A stretch of DNA of 64,000 nucleotides from Chloroflexi bacterium TSY (GTDB taxonomy: Bacteria; Chloroflexota; Anaerolineae; Caldilineales; Caldilineaceae). Positions 37,559-46,214 of the stretch are shown one piece after another (positions within the stretch are counted from its first letter, which is position 1; each line of letters begins with the position of its first letter). The position numbers and the translations under genes were made by a program. The notes under the pieces were generated by a model. The model was not told the origin of the DNA and did no database searches. It was given only the letters and a program-made list of their open reading frames with translations. The DNA lies in NCBI GenBank assembly GCA_019217005.1, contig JAHBNG010000057.1, positions 20,065 to 84,064 on the forward strand, in the 5' to 3' direction.

Positions 37559-38110
37559 ATGAAGACGCTAGAAATTCGCCGCCATAGCTTTCGTAAATCG
37601 GGTGGTGGGTCGCAATTATCGCAGGAGGGTGTCGACTACGCCCGCAGGCTTGGTGCATCACTTGGGCCATTCGCTCAAGTGGTGACCAGTGTTGTTCCCC
37701 GCGCGCGCGAGACCGCAATCGCGATGGGCTTTGCTGTCGATTACGAGGTGGTCACGCTCGTCTCCGAAGAAGCGGTGTTTGCCGAAATAGAGCGCAGTCG
37801 CTGGTGGGAGGCAGCACAACCATTTACCGCGTTGGCACAGCTCATGGCGACAAAAGGGGCGACGTGGCGCTATGGCCATGCCCTCACGGCGCAGTGGCGT
37901 GATCTGTTGACGTCCATTCCAGAAGGTGCCGCCGCGCTCATGATTGGCCATTCAGGGGAACTTGAGATCGGCCTGGTTGCCTGTTTTCTCCACGCGGATC
38001 ACGGAAGTTGGGGAGCACCATTTGGAATCTGCGAAGGGGCACGACTTGTCTTTGCGGGTGAACCAGAACACTTTACGACGGTTGAGTTTTTGCGCAGCGA
38101 GCCGCAATAA
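37559..38110 (+). CDS. Histidine phosphatase (phosphoglycerate mutase-like) family protein
   Basis: 183 residues. The N-terminal motif LEIRRHSFRKSGGGSQLSQE holds the RH catalytic pair (RRHS variant of RHG). VTSVVPRARETAIAMGF and ALMIGHSGELEIGL supply the later Arg and His of the active site. Members are small phosphomonoesterases or mutases; substrate unknown. GGAGAG is 5 bases upstream of the ATG. Monocistronic. Confidence 0.85.
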   Translation: MKTLEIRRHSFRKSGGGSQLSQEGVDYARRLGASLGPFAQVVTSVVPRARETAIAMGFAVDYEVVTLVSEEAVFAEIERSRWWEAAQPFTALAQLMATKGATWRYGHALTAQWRDLLTSIPEGAAALMIGHSGELEIGLVACFLHADHGSWGAPFGICEGARLVFAGEPEHFTTVEFLRSEPQ

Positions 38111-38425
38111 TCGACGTTCACCTCGATGAGGCGCTGCCCAACAAGCCCATACAGCCGATGCCGCTTAGCAGCAACAAGATCGGGGAGATTTTAGCGTCCA
38201 TACTGCGGTTGTTATGCGCCGTCAGCGACCTGAGCTATACTTGCGTAGCACTGTCCACCAATTCTATACTTCATTTGTGCAGCCGTACCAATCTCACCCA
38301 AACCATGTGATTGTGTTATGAAGACTGCTCAGTCAGAGAACCGCTGCATTTACATACTTTGGGACATACTCCCATAAATTCCTGGATACAAAACGTATTA
38401 TGATGTGGCTATAAGGAACCCAACA
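38111..38425. other. Intergenic, nothing coding seen
   Basis: Contains GCCCAACAAGC near 38139 and GCGGTTGTTATGCGCC near 38206. This pair was examined as a possible integron-type site and rejected. The last 90 bases are the A/T-rich upstream region of the next gene. Confidence 0.5.
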
Positions 38426-39295
38426 ATGGATAACACGTATACACCCCCTAAGGTCTGGAAATGGAATAAAGAGAGCGGTGGAACCTGGTCCAAGATCAAT
38501 CGACCGATTGCAGGTCCAACGCATGAAAAGCCTTTGCCAGTAGGCAAACATCCGATTCAGCTCTACTCACTTGCGACCCCGAACGGTGTGAAGGTTACGG
38601 TGATGCTAGAGGAACTGCTGGCTCTTGGTTTTGAAGGGGCGGAGTACGACGCTCACTTGATCAATATCGGTGAAGGTGAGCAATTTGGTAGCGGATTTGT
38701 GGAAGTGAACCCAAACTCCAAGATCCCGGCCCTGATGGACCACAGTACCTCACTGCCCACACGGGTGTTCGAATCCGGTTCAATTTTGTTGTATTTGACA
38801 GAGAAGTTTGGGTCACTGATGCCAGTTGACCCTGTGGAGCGCGCTGAGTGTCTATCGTGGCTCTTTTGGCAAATGGGCAGCGCCCCCTATCTTGGTGGTG
38901 GATTCGGTCATTTCTATCAATACGCCCCAATCAAGATCGAATATTGCATTGACCGCTTCACGATGGAAGTAAAGCGCCAATTGGATGTACTCGATCGCCA
39001 TTTGGCCAATAATCAGTATATGTGCGCGAGCGGGTATTCAATCGCCGATATCGCGATTTGGCCCTGGTACGGAGCACTCGTCTTGAACACCGTCTACGAA
39101 GCAGCCGAATTCCTGGACGCCCAGTCCTATCGCCACTTGAATCGATGGGCGCTCGAAATTGAATCGCGAACCGCGGTGCAACGCGGGCGCATGGTGAACC
39201 GGACTTGGGGTCCACCTGAAGGACAGCTCCATGAACGCCACGACGCCAGCGATTTCGAAACCAGGACGCAAGATAAGATTGAACCATCGAACTGA
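38426..39295 (+). CDS. yghU: Glutathione S-transferase family, YghU-like disulfide-bond oxidoreductase
   Basis: 289 residues from ATG 38426 (AAGGA upstream). The thioredoxin-like domain includes IQLYSLATPNGVKVTVMLEE, with the TPNG turn near the active site, and VNPNSKIPALMD with the cis-proline. The helical domain has GYSIADIAIWPW, the folding motif of the class. The 50-residue N-terminal extension (YTPPKVWKWNKESGGTWSKI) and C-terminal extension are characteristic of YghU. In E. coli the protein reduces disulfides and organic peroxides with glutathione; a Chloroflexota host may use another thiol. Looks intact; likely acquired. Confidence 0.92.
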   Translation: MDNTYTPPKVWKWNKESGGTWSKINRPIAGPTHEKPLPVGKHPIQLYSLATPNGVKVTVMLEELLALGFEGAEYDAHLINIGEGEQFGSGFVEVNPNSKIPALMDHSTSLPTRVFESGSILLYLTEKFGSLMPVDPVERAECLSWLFWQMGSAPYLGGGFGHFYQYAPIKIEYCIDRFTMEVKRQLDVLDRHLANNQYMCASGYSIADIAIWPWYGALVLNTVYEAAEFLDAQSYRHLNRWALEIESRTAVQRGRMVNRTWGPPEGQLHERHDASDFETRTQDKIEPSN

Positions 39296-39873
39296 TATAG
39301 CTTACCCACAGCCATGCAATTTTAAATTCGAAATTAGCCCACAATCTGGCCGCAAATTGGTTGCCATCGCCGCTCCAAATGACTGCCACTGCTCCAGATC
39401 AAATCTGGACGGGTCAGTATTTCTTCCTCGCTCGGTCGAAAAGTGGCAGTCACCTTCCGCCCCTCGCGTCTCCAATCCACGCAGAGAGCTAGATGACTGT
39501 CGCTTCACAGCTGCGATGAGGCGGATAGAGTCCATTCTCTCGACTTGGCGCAGGAGAGAGCCTGGAGGAAGGTGTTGTCGCAACAGTGTCGATGTCATCT
39601 TTGATACACCTGTTGTCAGCCATAATCCCTCTTACTTTCGCCAGAATATGCAAGACCTCGGCTGGGCCTTCCGTACGTTCAAATGGGCAGGTCAGTGACA
39701 ATTCCGGCTCGCTTTGGGCGAAAAGTGCCTGTCACCTCCTTGTTCGGTGCAGCAAGCTGAACTATTATAGGTACATTTTGGATCGACTGAAACGTTTAAA
39801 TTTGGACATGGGACGAAGTGAAGTAAACTGTATGGACGAAAAAATGCACAGATCAAAAGGAGGCAAAATCAAC
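39296..39873. other. Long intergenic stretch, mostly decayed
   Basis: No convincing gene. Around 39607-39699 the plus strand reads VSHNPSYFRQNMQDLGWAFR, perhaps an old gene end. Two similar short phrases, GTCGAAAAGTGGCAGTCACC near 39433 and GGCGAAAAGTGCCTGTCACC near 39718, may be remnants of a repeat. The last 30 bases hold the ribosome site of the next gene. Confidence 0.5.
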
Positions 39874-40719
39874 ATGCAGAAGCTAACCGACACACAAATT
39901 CGACAATTTCGGTCAGACGGATATTTGCATCTCAAACAGATGCTAAACCCAGATGAGGTCGAATTTTACAGCAATGAGATTGATCGGATTCGCCAGATTC
40001 CGGGATACGAGCCAGACAAGAATCCTGAGCTGCCAAGGGGCCATTATGCTTGGATGGATCACACACCGGATCTGGATTCGGAAGGGTTTATGGACCGCAG
40101 AGATCTGACGCCTTATGGCGAGGGATTTATGGATTTGATCGACAAGGCGCCCGTCTTCGACTATGTTGTTGACCTGATGGGTCCCAATATCCTGCTGAGC
40201 ATGACCCAGGCGATTGTGCGGCCTCCCAATGAAAAGTTCCCAGGCTATACTCATACTGACGGCGGCGAATCTCTCCGTCAAATTCGCGTTCAAGAGAGCT
40301 GTCCACCGATCGCTCTGAAAGCTATGTACTTGCTAACGGACGTGATAGAAGAAAACAGTGGCAACCTAACGGTTTTTCCAGGCAGTCACATGCGCCAGAT
40401 CCCAGACGAGAGCGAGCGGATGGTGACGCCTTACTCCCCAGGTGCAGCACAGCTAATGGGCAAAGCCGGCGACGTTTACCTGTTTACCCACTCGCTGTGG
40501 CATGGTCCAGCAAAGAATCTTTCAAACAAGAGCCGCAAGGTCTTGCTCTATAACTACTGTCAACTTTGGGTACGCTGCTACGACTTTAATAAGATTCCGG
40601 AAGTATCGCGGCAGTGTACGCCCAGACAGCGGCGTCTGCTGGGTAATCTGGGCTATGACTTCCGACCTGGATCCTATTTCTATGTACCCAAGGATCAGGC
40701 AGAGGCGATTCTGACTTAG
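39874..40719 (+). CDS. PhyH (phytanoyl-CoA dioxygenase) family protein
   Basis: 281 residues. AAAGGAGG precedes the ATG at 39874. Fe(II) ligands: His and Asp in GYTHTDGGES and the distal His in LFTHSLWHGPAKN; a downstream Arg (KSRKVLLYNY) suits 2-oxoglutarate binding. VIEENSGNLTVFPGSHMRQI is the family's conserved strand. It hydroxylates an unknown small molecule. Unlike the PhyH gene at 25652 it is complete, and the two are only distantly similar. It stands just upstream of the mini-element at 40764. Confidence 0.93.
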   Translation: MQKLTDTQIRQFRSDGYLHLKQMLNPDEVEFYSNEIDRIRQIPGYEPDKNPELPRGHYAWMDHTPDLDSEGFMDRRDLTPYGEGFMDLIDKAPVFDYVVDLMGPNILLSMTQAIVRPPNEKFPGYTHTDGGESLRQIRVQESCPPIALKAMYLLTDVIEENSGNLTVFPGSHMRQIPDESERMVTPYSPGAAQLMGKAGDVYLFTHSLWHGPAKNLSNKSRKVLLYNYCQLWVRCYDFNKIPEVSRQCTPRQRRLLGNLGYDFRPGSYFYVPKDQAEAILT

Positions 40720-40763
40720 AACCAAGACCATTTAAATAATGTGGAGCCGCCATGCATGGCGCA

Positions 40764-40916
40764 GCATTCTCTATTACACGCAGTAGACATAATCCTGCAT
40801 TTCTCAGTCAAAACAGACTCGAGCGGGCCAAATGGTCCGAGATTCTCTACTGCGTCTTTTTTCGCCATTTGAACGCTCTACCTCTGAGAAATCCTACTGC
40901 GTGTAATCTCTAATGC
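40764..40916. mobile_element. Mini-element related to the tyrosine-recombinase element
   Basis: 153 bases. The inner repeat TTACACGCAGTAG and its complement bound it, exactly as in the 2.1-kb element at 41059. Just outside, TCTCTA stands in direct orientation at both ends (GCAT-TCTCTA at left, TCTCTA-ATGC at right), like the crossover or coupling sequence of tyrosine-recombinase insertions. It has no gene and would be moved by the neighbouring recombinase. Confidence 0.6.
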
Positions 40917-40938
40917 GGCGACGACTCGGTGAAGACCG

Positions 40939-41055
40939 GTGTATGGTTCGGACGCTTCGTGTCCCCTGCTGTTCGGAGACATCGTGTTCCTTCGGCCTGA
41001 GGCGGTGGCTACGATGTCCTCGAGCACGGGGGGCACGAAGTCATCGAATAATACA
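40939..41055 (+). repeat. Dispersed repeat, copy 2
   Basis: Matches 34000-34092 in the opposite orientation. It contains GTGTATGGTTCGG, GAGACATCGTGTTCC, GTGGCTACGATGTC and CACGAAGTCATCGAA. This copy has about 20 extra bases after the first block. It abuts the left end of the recombinase element. Confidence 0.65.
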
Positions 41056-41058
41056 ACC

Positions 41059-43149
41059 GGCGTTCTCTATTACACGCAGTAGACATAAAAGTTAAAGTGG
41101 TTGCTGTTGAAAAGTTGATTCAAAGGCATTCTCCAAAGTGGGACCCCAAATAGCGGGGTCAGGTTCAGGGATAGCGTAAACAGAATGTGAAGCCATAGCG
41201 GCTAAATAATGCTGCTGAATGGTTTCATCGTAGAGCTGTGCATAAAGCATGGTGGTATCGATATGAGTGTGCCCCATGAGTTTCTGCAAGGTAGTGATGG
41301 GCATAAGGCCACTGTTGAGCAAACGGGTGGCAAAGGTATGGCGCAAGCGATGAGGAGTGACGCCCTCTAAGTTAGCTTGGGCGGCAAAGGCATGAAGATG
41401 GTTGCGCACATAATTGGCTCGAAGAGGTAAGCCATCGCGTAGTAAAAGCGGGGAATGAGTAGCCAGGTCATCGGTGCGATGTTGCAGATGGGCATCGATG
41501 GCAAGAGCAGTGCGTTGGGTAACAGGCAACCGACGGTCACGATGGGATTTGGCATCTCGAACGAGCAGAGCTTGCACTTCGCCCATACGTAGCCCAGCAT
41601 CAACCAGAATAAGAAACCAAGCACGGTCAAGGAGGTCGGAAGGAGAAAGGCTCTGAGCCGTTGAGTTTAAGACGAACTGTTCAAGTTGAGCAAATTCATG
41701 CTGGCGCAACGGACGAGGTAAGGTAGTGGGTCGTTTGAGACGTTGAATGCGATATAAAGCCGGAGCGATCGACTGGCCACATTCTTCAGCAAAATGCAGA
41801 AAACACTTGAGGGTACAAATAAAATGATTGATGGTATGGACGGAATACTCTAAGTCACATAGGTGGGTGATGTAGTCTTGGAGATCGCGCCGTCTTAGTT
41901 CGGATAAGCTGGAGAGCATGCGCTGGTCGAGCATCCATTGCCAACCGCGTTGGAGTTCGCCAAGCCACTGAAGGGCTCGTTCCCGCCGATAGAGGGCTTT
42001 CCAGCGTAATTGCTGGTGGAGAAGTAATGAGATGATGGGTTGATGAAGCCAGAGCGGCAATGAGGTGAGACGTTGACGGATCTCATCAGCGGACAAACAG
42101 ATGCCAACAGCTGGCTCCACTGTGCGATGTTCAGAAGGCACAGTATTCTCTGTCTCTATTGCAGATGTCGTTCCTTCAATATCCGAGCATGCGGCTTGGC
42201 GAGACAACTGCTCCATAGCAGCTTCATAGTCGGCTCGCATATCAGGATTGGCACCATCGATGTAAATCTGGGTCGTTTTCAATTGACTGTGACCCAACCA
42301 ATGAGAGAGACTAGGCAGTGGCATACGCGACTCTGCCATTCGTCTGGCGAAGGTATGGCGCAGGCGATGACAGGAGACCTCGTTCTCGGAGAGTCCGGCT
42401 TGCTGACGGTAATAATCGAGGCGCTCCTGGATTCCGCGGACACTGATGCCTTTGTGACGACGAGTCAGAAACAGATGGCTATCGACTGCATCAGGACGCT
42501 CATCCATATAGCTCACCAACAGCGCTGTGGTTTCTGGCGTCAACCAGACTCGACGCTCTTTGTTCCCTTTGCCGCGTACGCGCAGTGACCACAGTTCGTC
42601 CGGATTTATGGCAGCTTCAATATCGCCCATCTCTAGTTTCGACACTTCGCCCACCCGCAGGCCAACGTCGAGCATCAAGGCCAACATCACTTGGTCTCTT
42701 ATCTGACCTTGACTCACGCTCCCCCATAACTGGCGGACGATGCGTTCCGCTATATCTCTGGGAAGATGGCAACCTGTATCCAGTCGGTGTAGACGCCACA
42801 CCACCGGGTTTGACCAGCTTTCGTCTTCTGCCTCATCCGCCAAGTAGTCGAAAAATCGGCTCAACGTTGCCACTCTGCGATTGACCGTCGCACTGCTCAT
42901 CCCCGCTTCGAGTTGCGCCGTTACAAACGTCGTTATCTCTTGGCGACCTATCTCTCTTGGCCTTTTTTCTATCACCTGGCCAAATTGATTTAGGTCACTT
43001 TCGTAATGTTTTACAGTTTCGCTTTGCGGAGAAAGCATTCTCACATGGGCACAGAATCCTGTTACTGCGGCGCTAAATTCTTGGTTCATTTTGGCCTCCT
43101 AGGGCTATTTTACCCCTTTTTTGGCCTACTGCGTGTAATAGAGAACGCC
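41059..43149 (-). mobile_element. 2.1-kb element with perfect 24-base inverted repeats and a double tyrosine recombinase
   Basis: The left end (41059-41082) and the right end (43126-43149) are perfect 24-base inverted repeats: GGCGTTCTCTA joined to TTACACGCAGTAG. The single gene fills the space: its stop is 10 bases from the left repeat and its start 37 bases from the right repeat. The inner 13 bases are shared with the mini-element next door. It lacks any other cargo. Confidence 0.75.
41092..43089 (-). CDS. Tandem-fused tyrosine recombinase with two complete catalytic domains
   Basis: 665 residues. Unit 1 has a SAM-like core-binding domain (about 1-95) and a catalytic domain with Arg145 (GLRVGE), a lysine in RGKGNKERR, His241/Arg244 (HRLRHTFARR), His267 (WLGHS) and Tyr276 (TTQIYIDG). 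A Ser/Thr/Glu-rich linker (about 295-330) leads to unit 2: a core-binding domain (about 335-450), then Arg501 (GLRMGE), His580/Arg583 (HRLRHTFATR), His607 (LMGHT) and Tyr616 (TTMLYAQ). Unit 2 lacks the usual GKGxK hairpin. Normal recombinases of this class have about 300 residues, so this is a true duplication in one chain. AGGAGG precedes the ATG at 43089. It probably cuts and joins the element's own ends. Confidence 0.93.
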   Translation of the reverse strand: MNQEFSAAVTGFCAHVRMLSPQSETVKHYESDLNQFGQVIEKRPREIGRQEITTFVTAQLEAGMSSATVNRRVATLSRFFDYLADEAEDESWSNPVVWRLHRLDTGCHLPRDIAERIVRQLWGSVSQGQIRDQVMLALMLDVGLRVGEVSKLEMGDIEAAINPDELWSLRVRGKGNKERRVWLTPETTALLVSYMDERPDAVDSHLFLTRRHKGISVRGIQERLDYYRQQAGLSENEVSCHRLRHTFARRMAESRMPLPSLSHWLGHSQLKTTQIYIDGANPDMRADYEAAMEQLSRQAACSDIEGTTSAIETENTVPSEHRTVEPAVGICLSADEIRQRLTSLPLWLHQPIISLLLHQQLRWKALYRRERALQWLGELQRGWQWMLDQRMLSSLSELRRRDLQDYITHLCDLEYSVHTINHFICTLKCFLHFAEECGQSIAPALYRIQRLKRPTTLPRPLRQHEFAQLEQFVLNSTAQSLSPSDLLDRAWFLILVDAGLRMGEVQALLVRDAKSHRDRRLPVTQRTALAIDAHLQHRTDDLATHSPLLLRDGLPLRANYVRNHLHAFAAQANLEGVTPHRLRHTFATRLLNSGLMPITTLQKLMGHTHIDTTMLYAQLYDETIQQHYLAAMASHSVYAIPEPDPAIWGPTLENAFESTFQQQPL

Positions 43150-43268
43150 TCCTCCGCGAGGTTTATGGTCTTAGAACTCCTCCGAAAGAGGAACTGAAAT
43201 ATGTGCTTCAAACCCTCTGTGAACATCGAGTAGTCGTACTCAACTTTCGTTCATTAAAACTTGCTGCC

Positions 43269-46028
43269 ATGATCATCCTAACAACCAAGCTCCATATTCC
43301 GAGCGCATCGGGCACGCTGGTAACCCGCAATCAACTCTTTGCTCGCTTGGACGAAGCGCTCAATCACGGCCATCGATTAACCCTTGTCGCTGCGCCAGCG
43401 GGGTTTGGCAAGACAACGCTGATCACTGCCTGGCTTGATATACAACAAGATTTAATGGAACATGTTGCTTGGATCTCCCTAGGCGAAAGCGACAACGATC
43501 CAATCCAGTTTATCGCGTATGTTGCCGCAGCATTGGACGCCGCCTGTCCTGGCCTGAGTCAGGAAATCTTGCCTCTGCTCCAAGTGCCCCAACACCCGTC
43601 GATGGATGCCATACTCACGACCCTGATCAATTATATTGACAATAGTGATGCCCAAAGTACCGTTTTCCTGGTGCTGGATGACTATCACGTCATTGAAAAT
43701 CAGGCGATCCATGACGCGATGTCGTTCCTACTCGACCATCTGCCACCATTTCTGCATCTGATCATCACCAGCCGCACAGAACCGGCCCTGCCGCTCGCTC
43801 GGTATCGGGCACGCAACCAGATCACAGAGATTCGCAGCAACGATCTGCGCTTCAATGCAGATGAGATCGGTGGTTTCTTTCAGGCACGGGCTGGCATCCA
43901 TCTGGAGGAAAACGAAGCTTTCCTGCTGGCAGAACGAACTGAGGGCTGGGCGGCGGCACTCCAATTTGCTGCCCTGTCGCTTCAGAATGCGCCCCACAAG
44001 CAAAGCGTCCAGCAGATCATCAATTCGCTAAGCGGACGCAATCGGCAGATCGTCGACTACCTGCTGGTGGAAGTGATGGCGCAACAGCCGCCTGACGTTC
44101 AACAGTTTCTGCTCCGCACGTCGATTTTGGAGCGCTTCAATGCGGATCTCTGTTCGTTCATAACTGGGCAATCAAATGCGCAAAGCTTGCTAGAGGATCT
44201 GGAGCGCACCAATCTATTTACCATTCCGCTGGATGATGAACGGCTCTGGTATCGCTATCACCATCTCTTTGCCGAGTTGCTGCGCAATCGATTGGCGCGG
44301 CAAGCCGCACTCGAAGAGATAGAGGTGCTCCATGCGACGGCGAGTCGCTGGTTCGAGGAGAACGGCCACATTGATGAAGCGATTGACCATGCATTTGCGG
44401 TGCAGGACGAAGATCGTGTCGCCATGTTGATTCAATCCCAATTGCAACATCTGCTTTGGGGCCGCGGCATGATTTCGCACCTGTGGCGCTGGCTGGATCA
44501 GCTATCCGACCAAGTACTCCTTTCCCATCCGCGCCTGGCCATTGCTGGCTGTCATTCTCATATCCTTGCGATGAATGTAGACCACCTGACACGGTATCTA
44601 TTGATACTGGAACAAATAGCCGATTTACCGCCAGATTTGCAGGCCCAATACCTGATCATACGCGCCACGGTGATCGAAGCGCAAGGGAATAGAGACGAAG
44701 GACATCACCTGGCCAAGAAAGCGCTCTCCATGCTGCCCGATGATGATCCGGAAACCAAAGCTGTTGTCCTCTTCTCCGGACACATCATTCTGGAGCGTTA
44801 TCAGCCGTGGACCACAGTGCGCCCTTGGATGGTTGAAGCGTTAGAGGAGGCCAAGGCCTGCAACAACTACTATCTTGTGGGTTATCTCATGCGCATGCTG
44901 GTTTGGGTAGCGCTCGCCCGTGGCGAACATTACCAGGCCATGGAACTCTGCTGCGAAGCGTTGGAGTTGGCTAAGAGTAAAGGGGGGCAGATGTTGCCCG
45001 CAGCTGGCTTTGCCCACTTTCGCCTGGGCGATCTCTACGTTGAATGGGATGACGTGGAGAAGGCCATGGTCCAATACGAAACAGCTCTCGACATTGGCAA
45101 GAAGGCGGACTTGAGCGAACTGATTCTCAATGGCTATATTGCATTGATTTTTCGGTTGCAACGCCAGAAAAATGAGACAGCATTGGCGCGGGTCAGAACA
45201 GCATTTAACGAGCATATACGCAAGGTGCGCGGCGTAGGCGGACGTATCGAGCAGGAAATGGCGACATTGAACGCGGCGATTGCGCTGAACGATGGGGATT
45301 TAGAGGCTGTGGGTCGCTGGGTGGATGCCAATGATCTCACGGTTGAGACGGTTGAGGAGTCGATTGAGCCGATGAGCCAAACATCGCTCTTTGTCCATTA
45401 CCTGCTTGCTCTAAGCAAACAGCGTCATGACCCCTCGTCATTAGATGGGGTGTCTGAACTGCTCGAAAAATTGATTGAAAAATCATTAACCATTGACTAT
45501 GTGCGTTCAACACTCTGGTATGGTCTCTTGCAGGTTCGTGTGCAGCAGCAACTGGGACAAATCGATGCAGCCCTGAACACGCTGGCCACACTGCTGACCT
45601 TAGCAGAACCAGGTGGCTATGTTCGTCTCTTTGTCGAGGCTGATTCACAGTTAGAGGAACTCCTGCAGATGCTGCAAGCGCGCGGCATCCATCCTGCCTA
45701 TATAGAGCGGTTACTTGATGCATTTGCGGCTGATCGGGTGCGGCTAAAGGGGACGCGCACAGAAGATAGCGGTGTCCATAAAGCGGAAATGCCGATTCAT
45801 CTTGCCAACGATCAACTGATCGAACCGCTGACAGAACGCGAGCTTGAAGTGCTACAGCTTGTTGTCGACGGACTGAAAAACGAGGAGATTGCCGAGCAGT
45901 TGATTATCACTATCGGGACAGTCAAGCGTCATCTTTCCAACATCTACGGCAAGCTTGGTGTCAACCGTCGCACGCAAGCGGTTAGGCGGGCCAAAGAGCT
46001 GAATCTGTTAGCATCCGCATCGAACTGA
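43269..46028 (+). CDS. MalT-type LuxR family ATP-dependent transcriptional regulator
   Basis: 919 residues from the ATG at 43269, chosen by the family start MIILTTKLHIPSASGTLVTR; no clear ribosome site there, and a longer frame to 43203 is less likely. Walker A is APAGFGKTT (about 42-50), Walker B VFLVLDDYH (Asp137/Asp138), then an STAND-type ATPase and a long TPR-like sensor region (about 350-820). The C-terminal HTH is LTERELEVLQLVVDGLKNEE through TVKRHLSNIYGKLGVNRRTQ. Such proteins bind an inducer and ATP, oligomerise and activate a promoter. The target is unknown; the hydrolase downstream is a candidate. The gene starts 120 bases from the recombinase element, which may have replaced its native promoter. 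Confidence 0.95.
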   Translation: MIILTTKLHIPSASGTLVTRNQLFARLDEALNHGHRLTLVAAPAGFGKTTLITAWLDIQQDLMEHVAWISLGESDNDPIQFIAYVAAALDAACPGLSQEILPLLQVPQHPSMDAILTTLINYIDNSDAQSTVFLVLDDYHVIENQAIHDAMSFLLDHLPPFLHLIITSRTEPALPLARYRARNQITEIRSNDLRFNADEIGGFFQARAGIHLEENEAFLLAERTEGWAAALQFAALSLQNAPHKQSVQQIINSLSGRNRQIVDYLLVEVMAQQPPDVQQFLLRTSILERFNADLCSFITGQSNAQSLLEDLERTNLFTIPLDDERLWYRYHHLFAELLRNRLARQAALEEIEVLHATASRWFEENGHIDEAIDHAFAVQDEDRVAMLIQSQLQHLLWGRGMISHLWRWLDQLSDQVLLSHPRLAIAGCHSHILAMNVDHLTRYLLILEQIADLPPDLQAQYLIIRATVIEAQGNRDEGHHLAKKALSMLPDDDPETKAVVLFSGHIILERYQPWTTVRPWMVEALEEAKACNNYYLVGYLMRMLVWVALARGEHYQAMELCCEALELAKSKGGQMLPAAGFAHFRLGDLYVEWDDVEKAMVQYETALDIGKKADLSELILNGYIALIFRLQRQKNETALARVRTAFNEHIRKVRGVGGRIEQEMATLNAAIALNDGDLEAVGRWVDANDLTVETVEESIEPMSQTSLFVHYLLALSKQRHDPSSLDGVSELLEKLIEKSLTIDYVRSTLWYGLLQVRVQQQLGQIDAALNTLATLLTLAEPGGYVRLFVEADSQLEELLQMLQARGIHPAYIERLLDAFAADRVRLKGTRTEDSGVHKAEMPIHLANDQLIEPLTERELEVLQLVVDGLKNEEIAEQLIITIGTVKRHLSNIYGKLGVNRRTQAVRRAKELNLLASASN

Positions 46029-46214
46029 GTCAAACCTCTCTACAACCCCTTGATCAACTTTTTCTACAACTATTGTTGGATGTGATTCCGTATCAATGCG
46101 TATATCCTGTACCTCATCGATTCAAATATACTGAGCAGCACACTTGAACATTGCTTACATCAGTAAACAGGTACATGACGACCCTGCTCACGATAGCTAC
46201 AGGAGGTAATCTCT

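Noticed and set aside
38130..38225. GCCCAACAAGC and GCGGTTGTTATGCGCC resemble the two ends of an integron attC site.
   Set aside because: The 3' part does not fit GTTRRRY, the two arms pair poorly, and no integron integrase or gene-cassette pattern is nearby.
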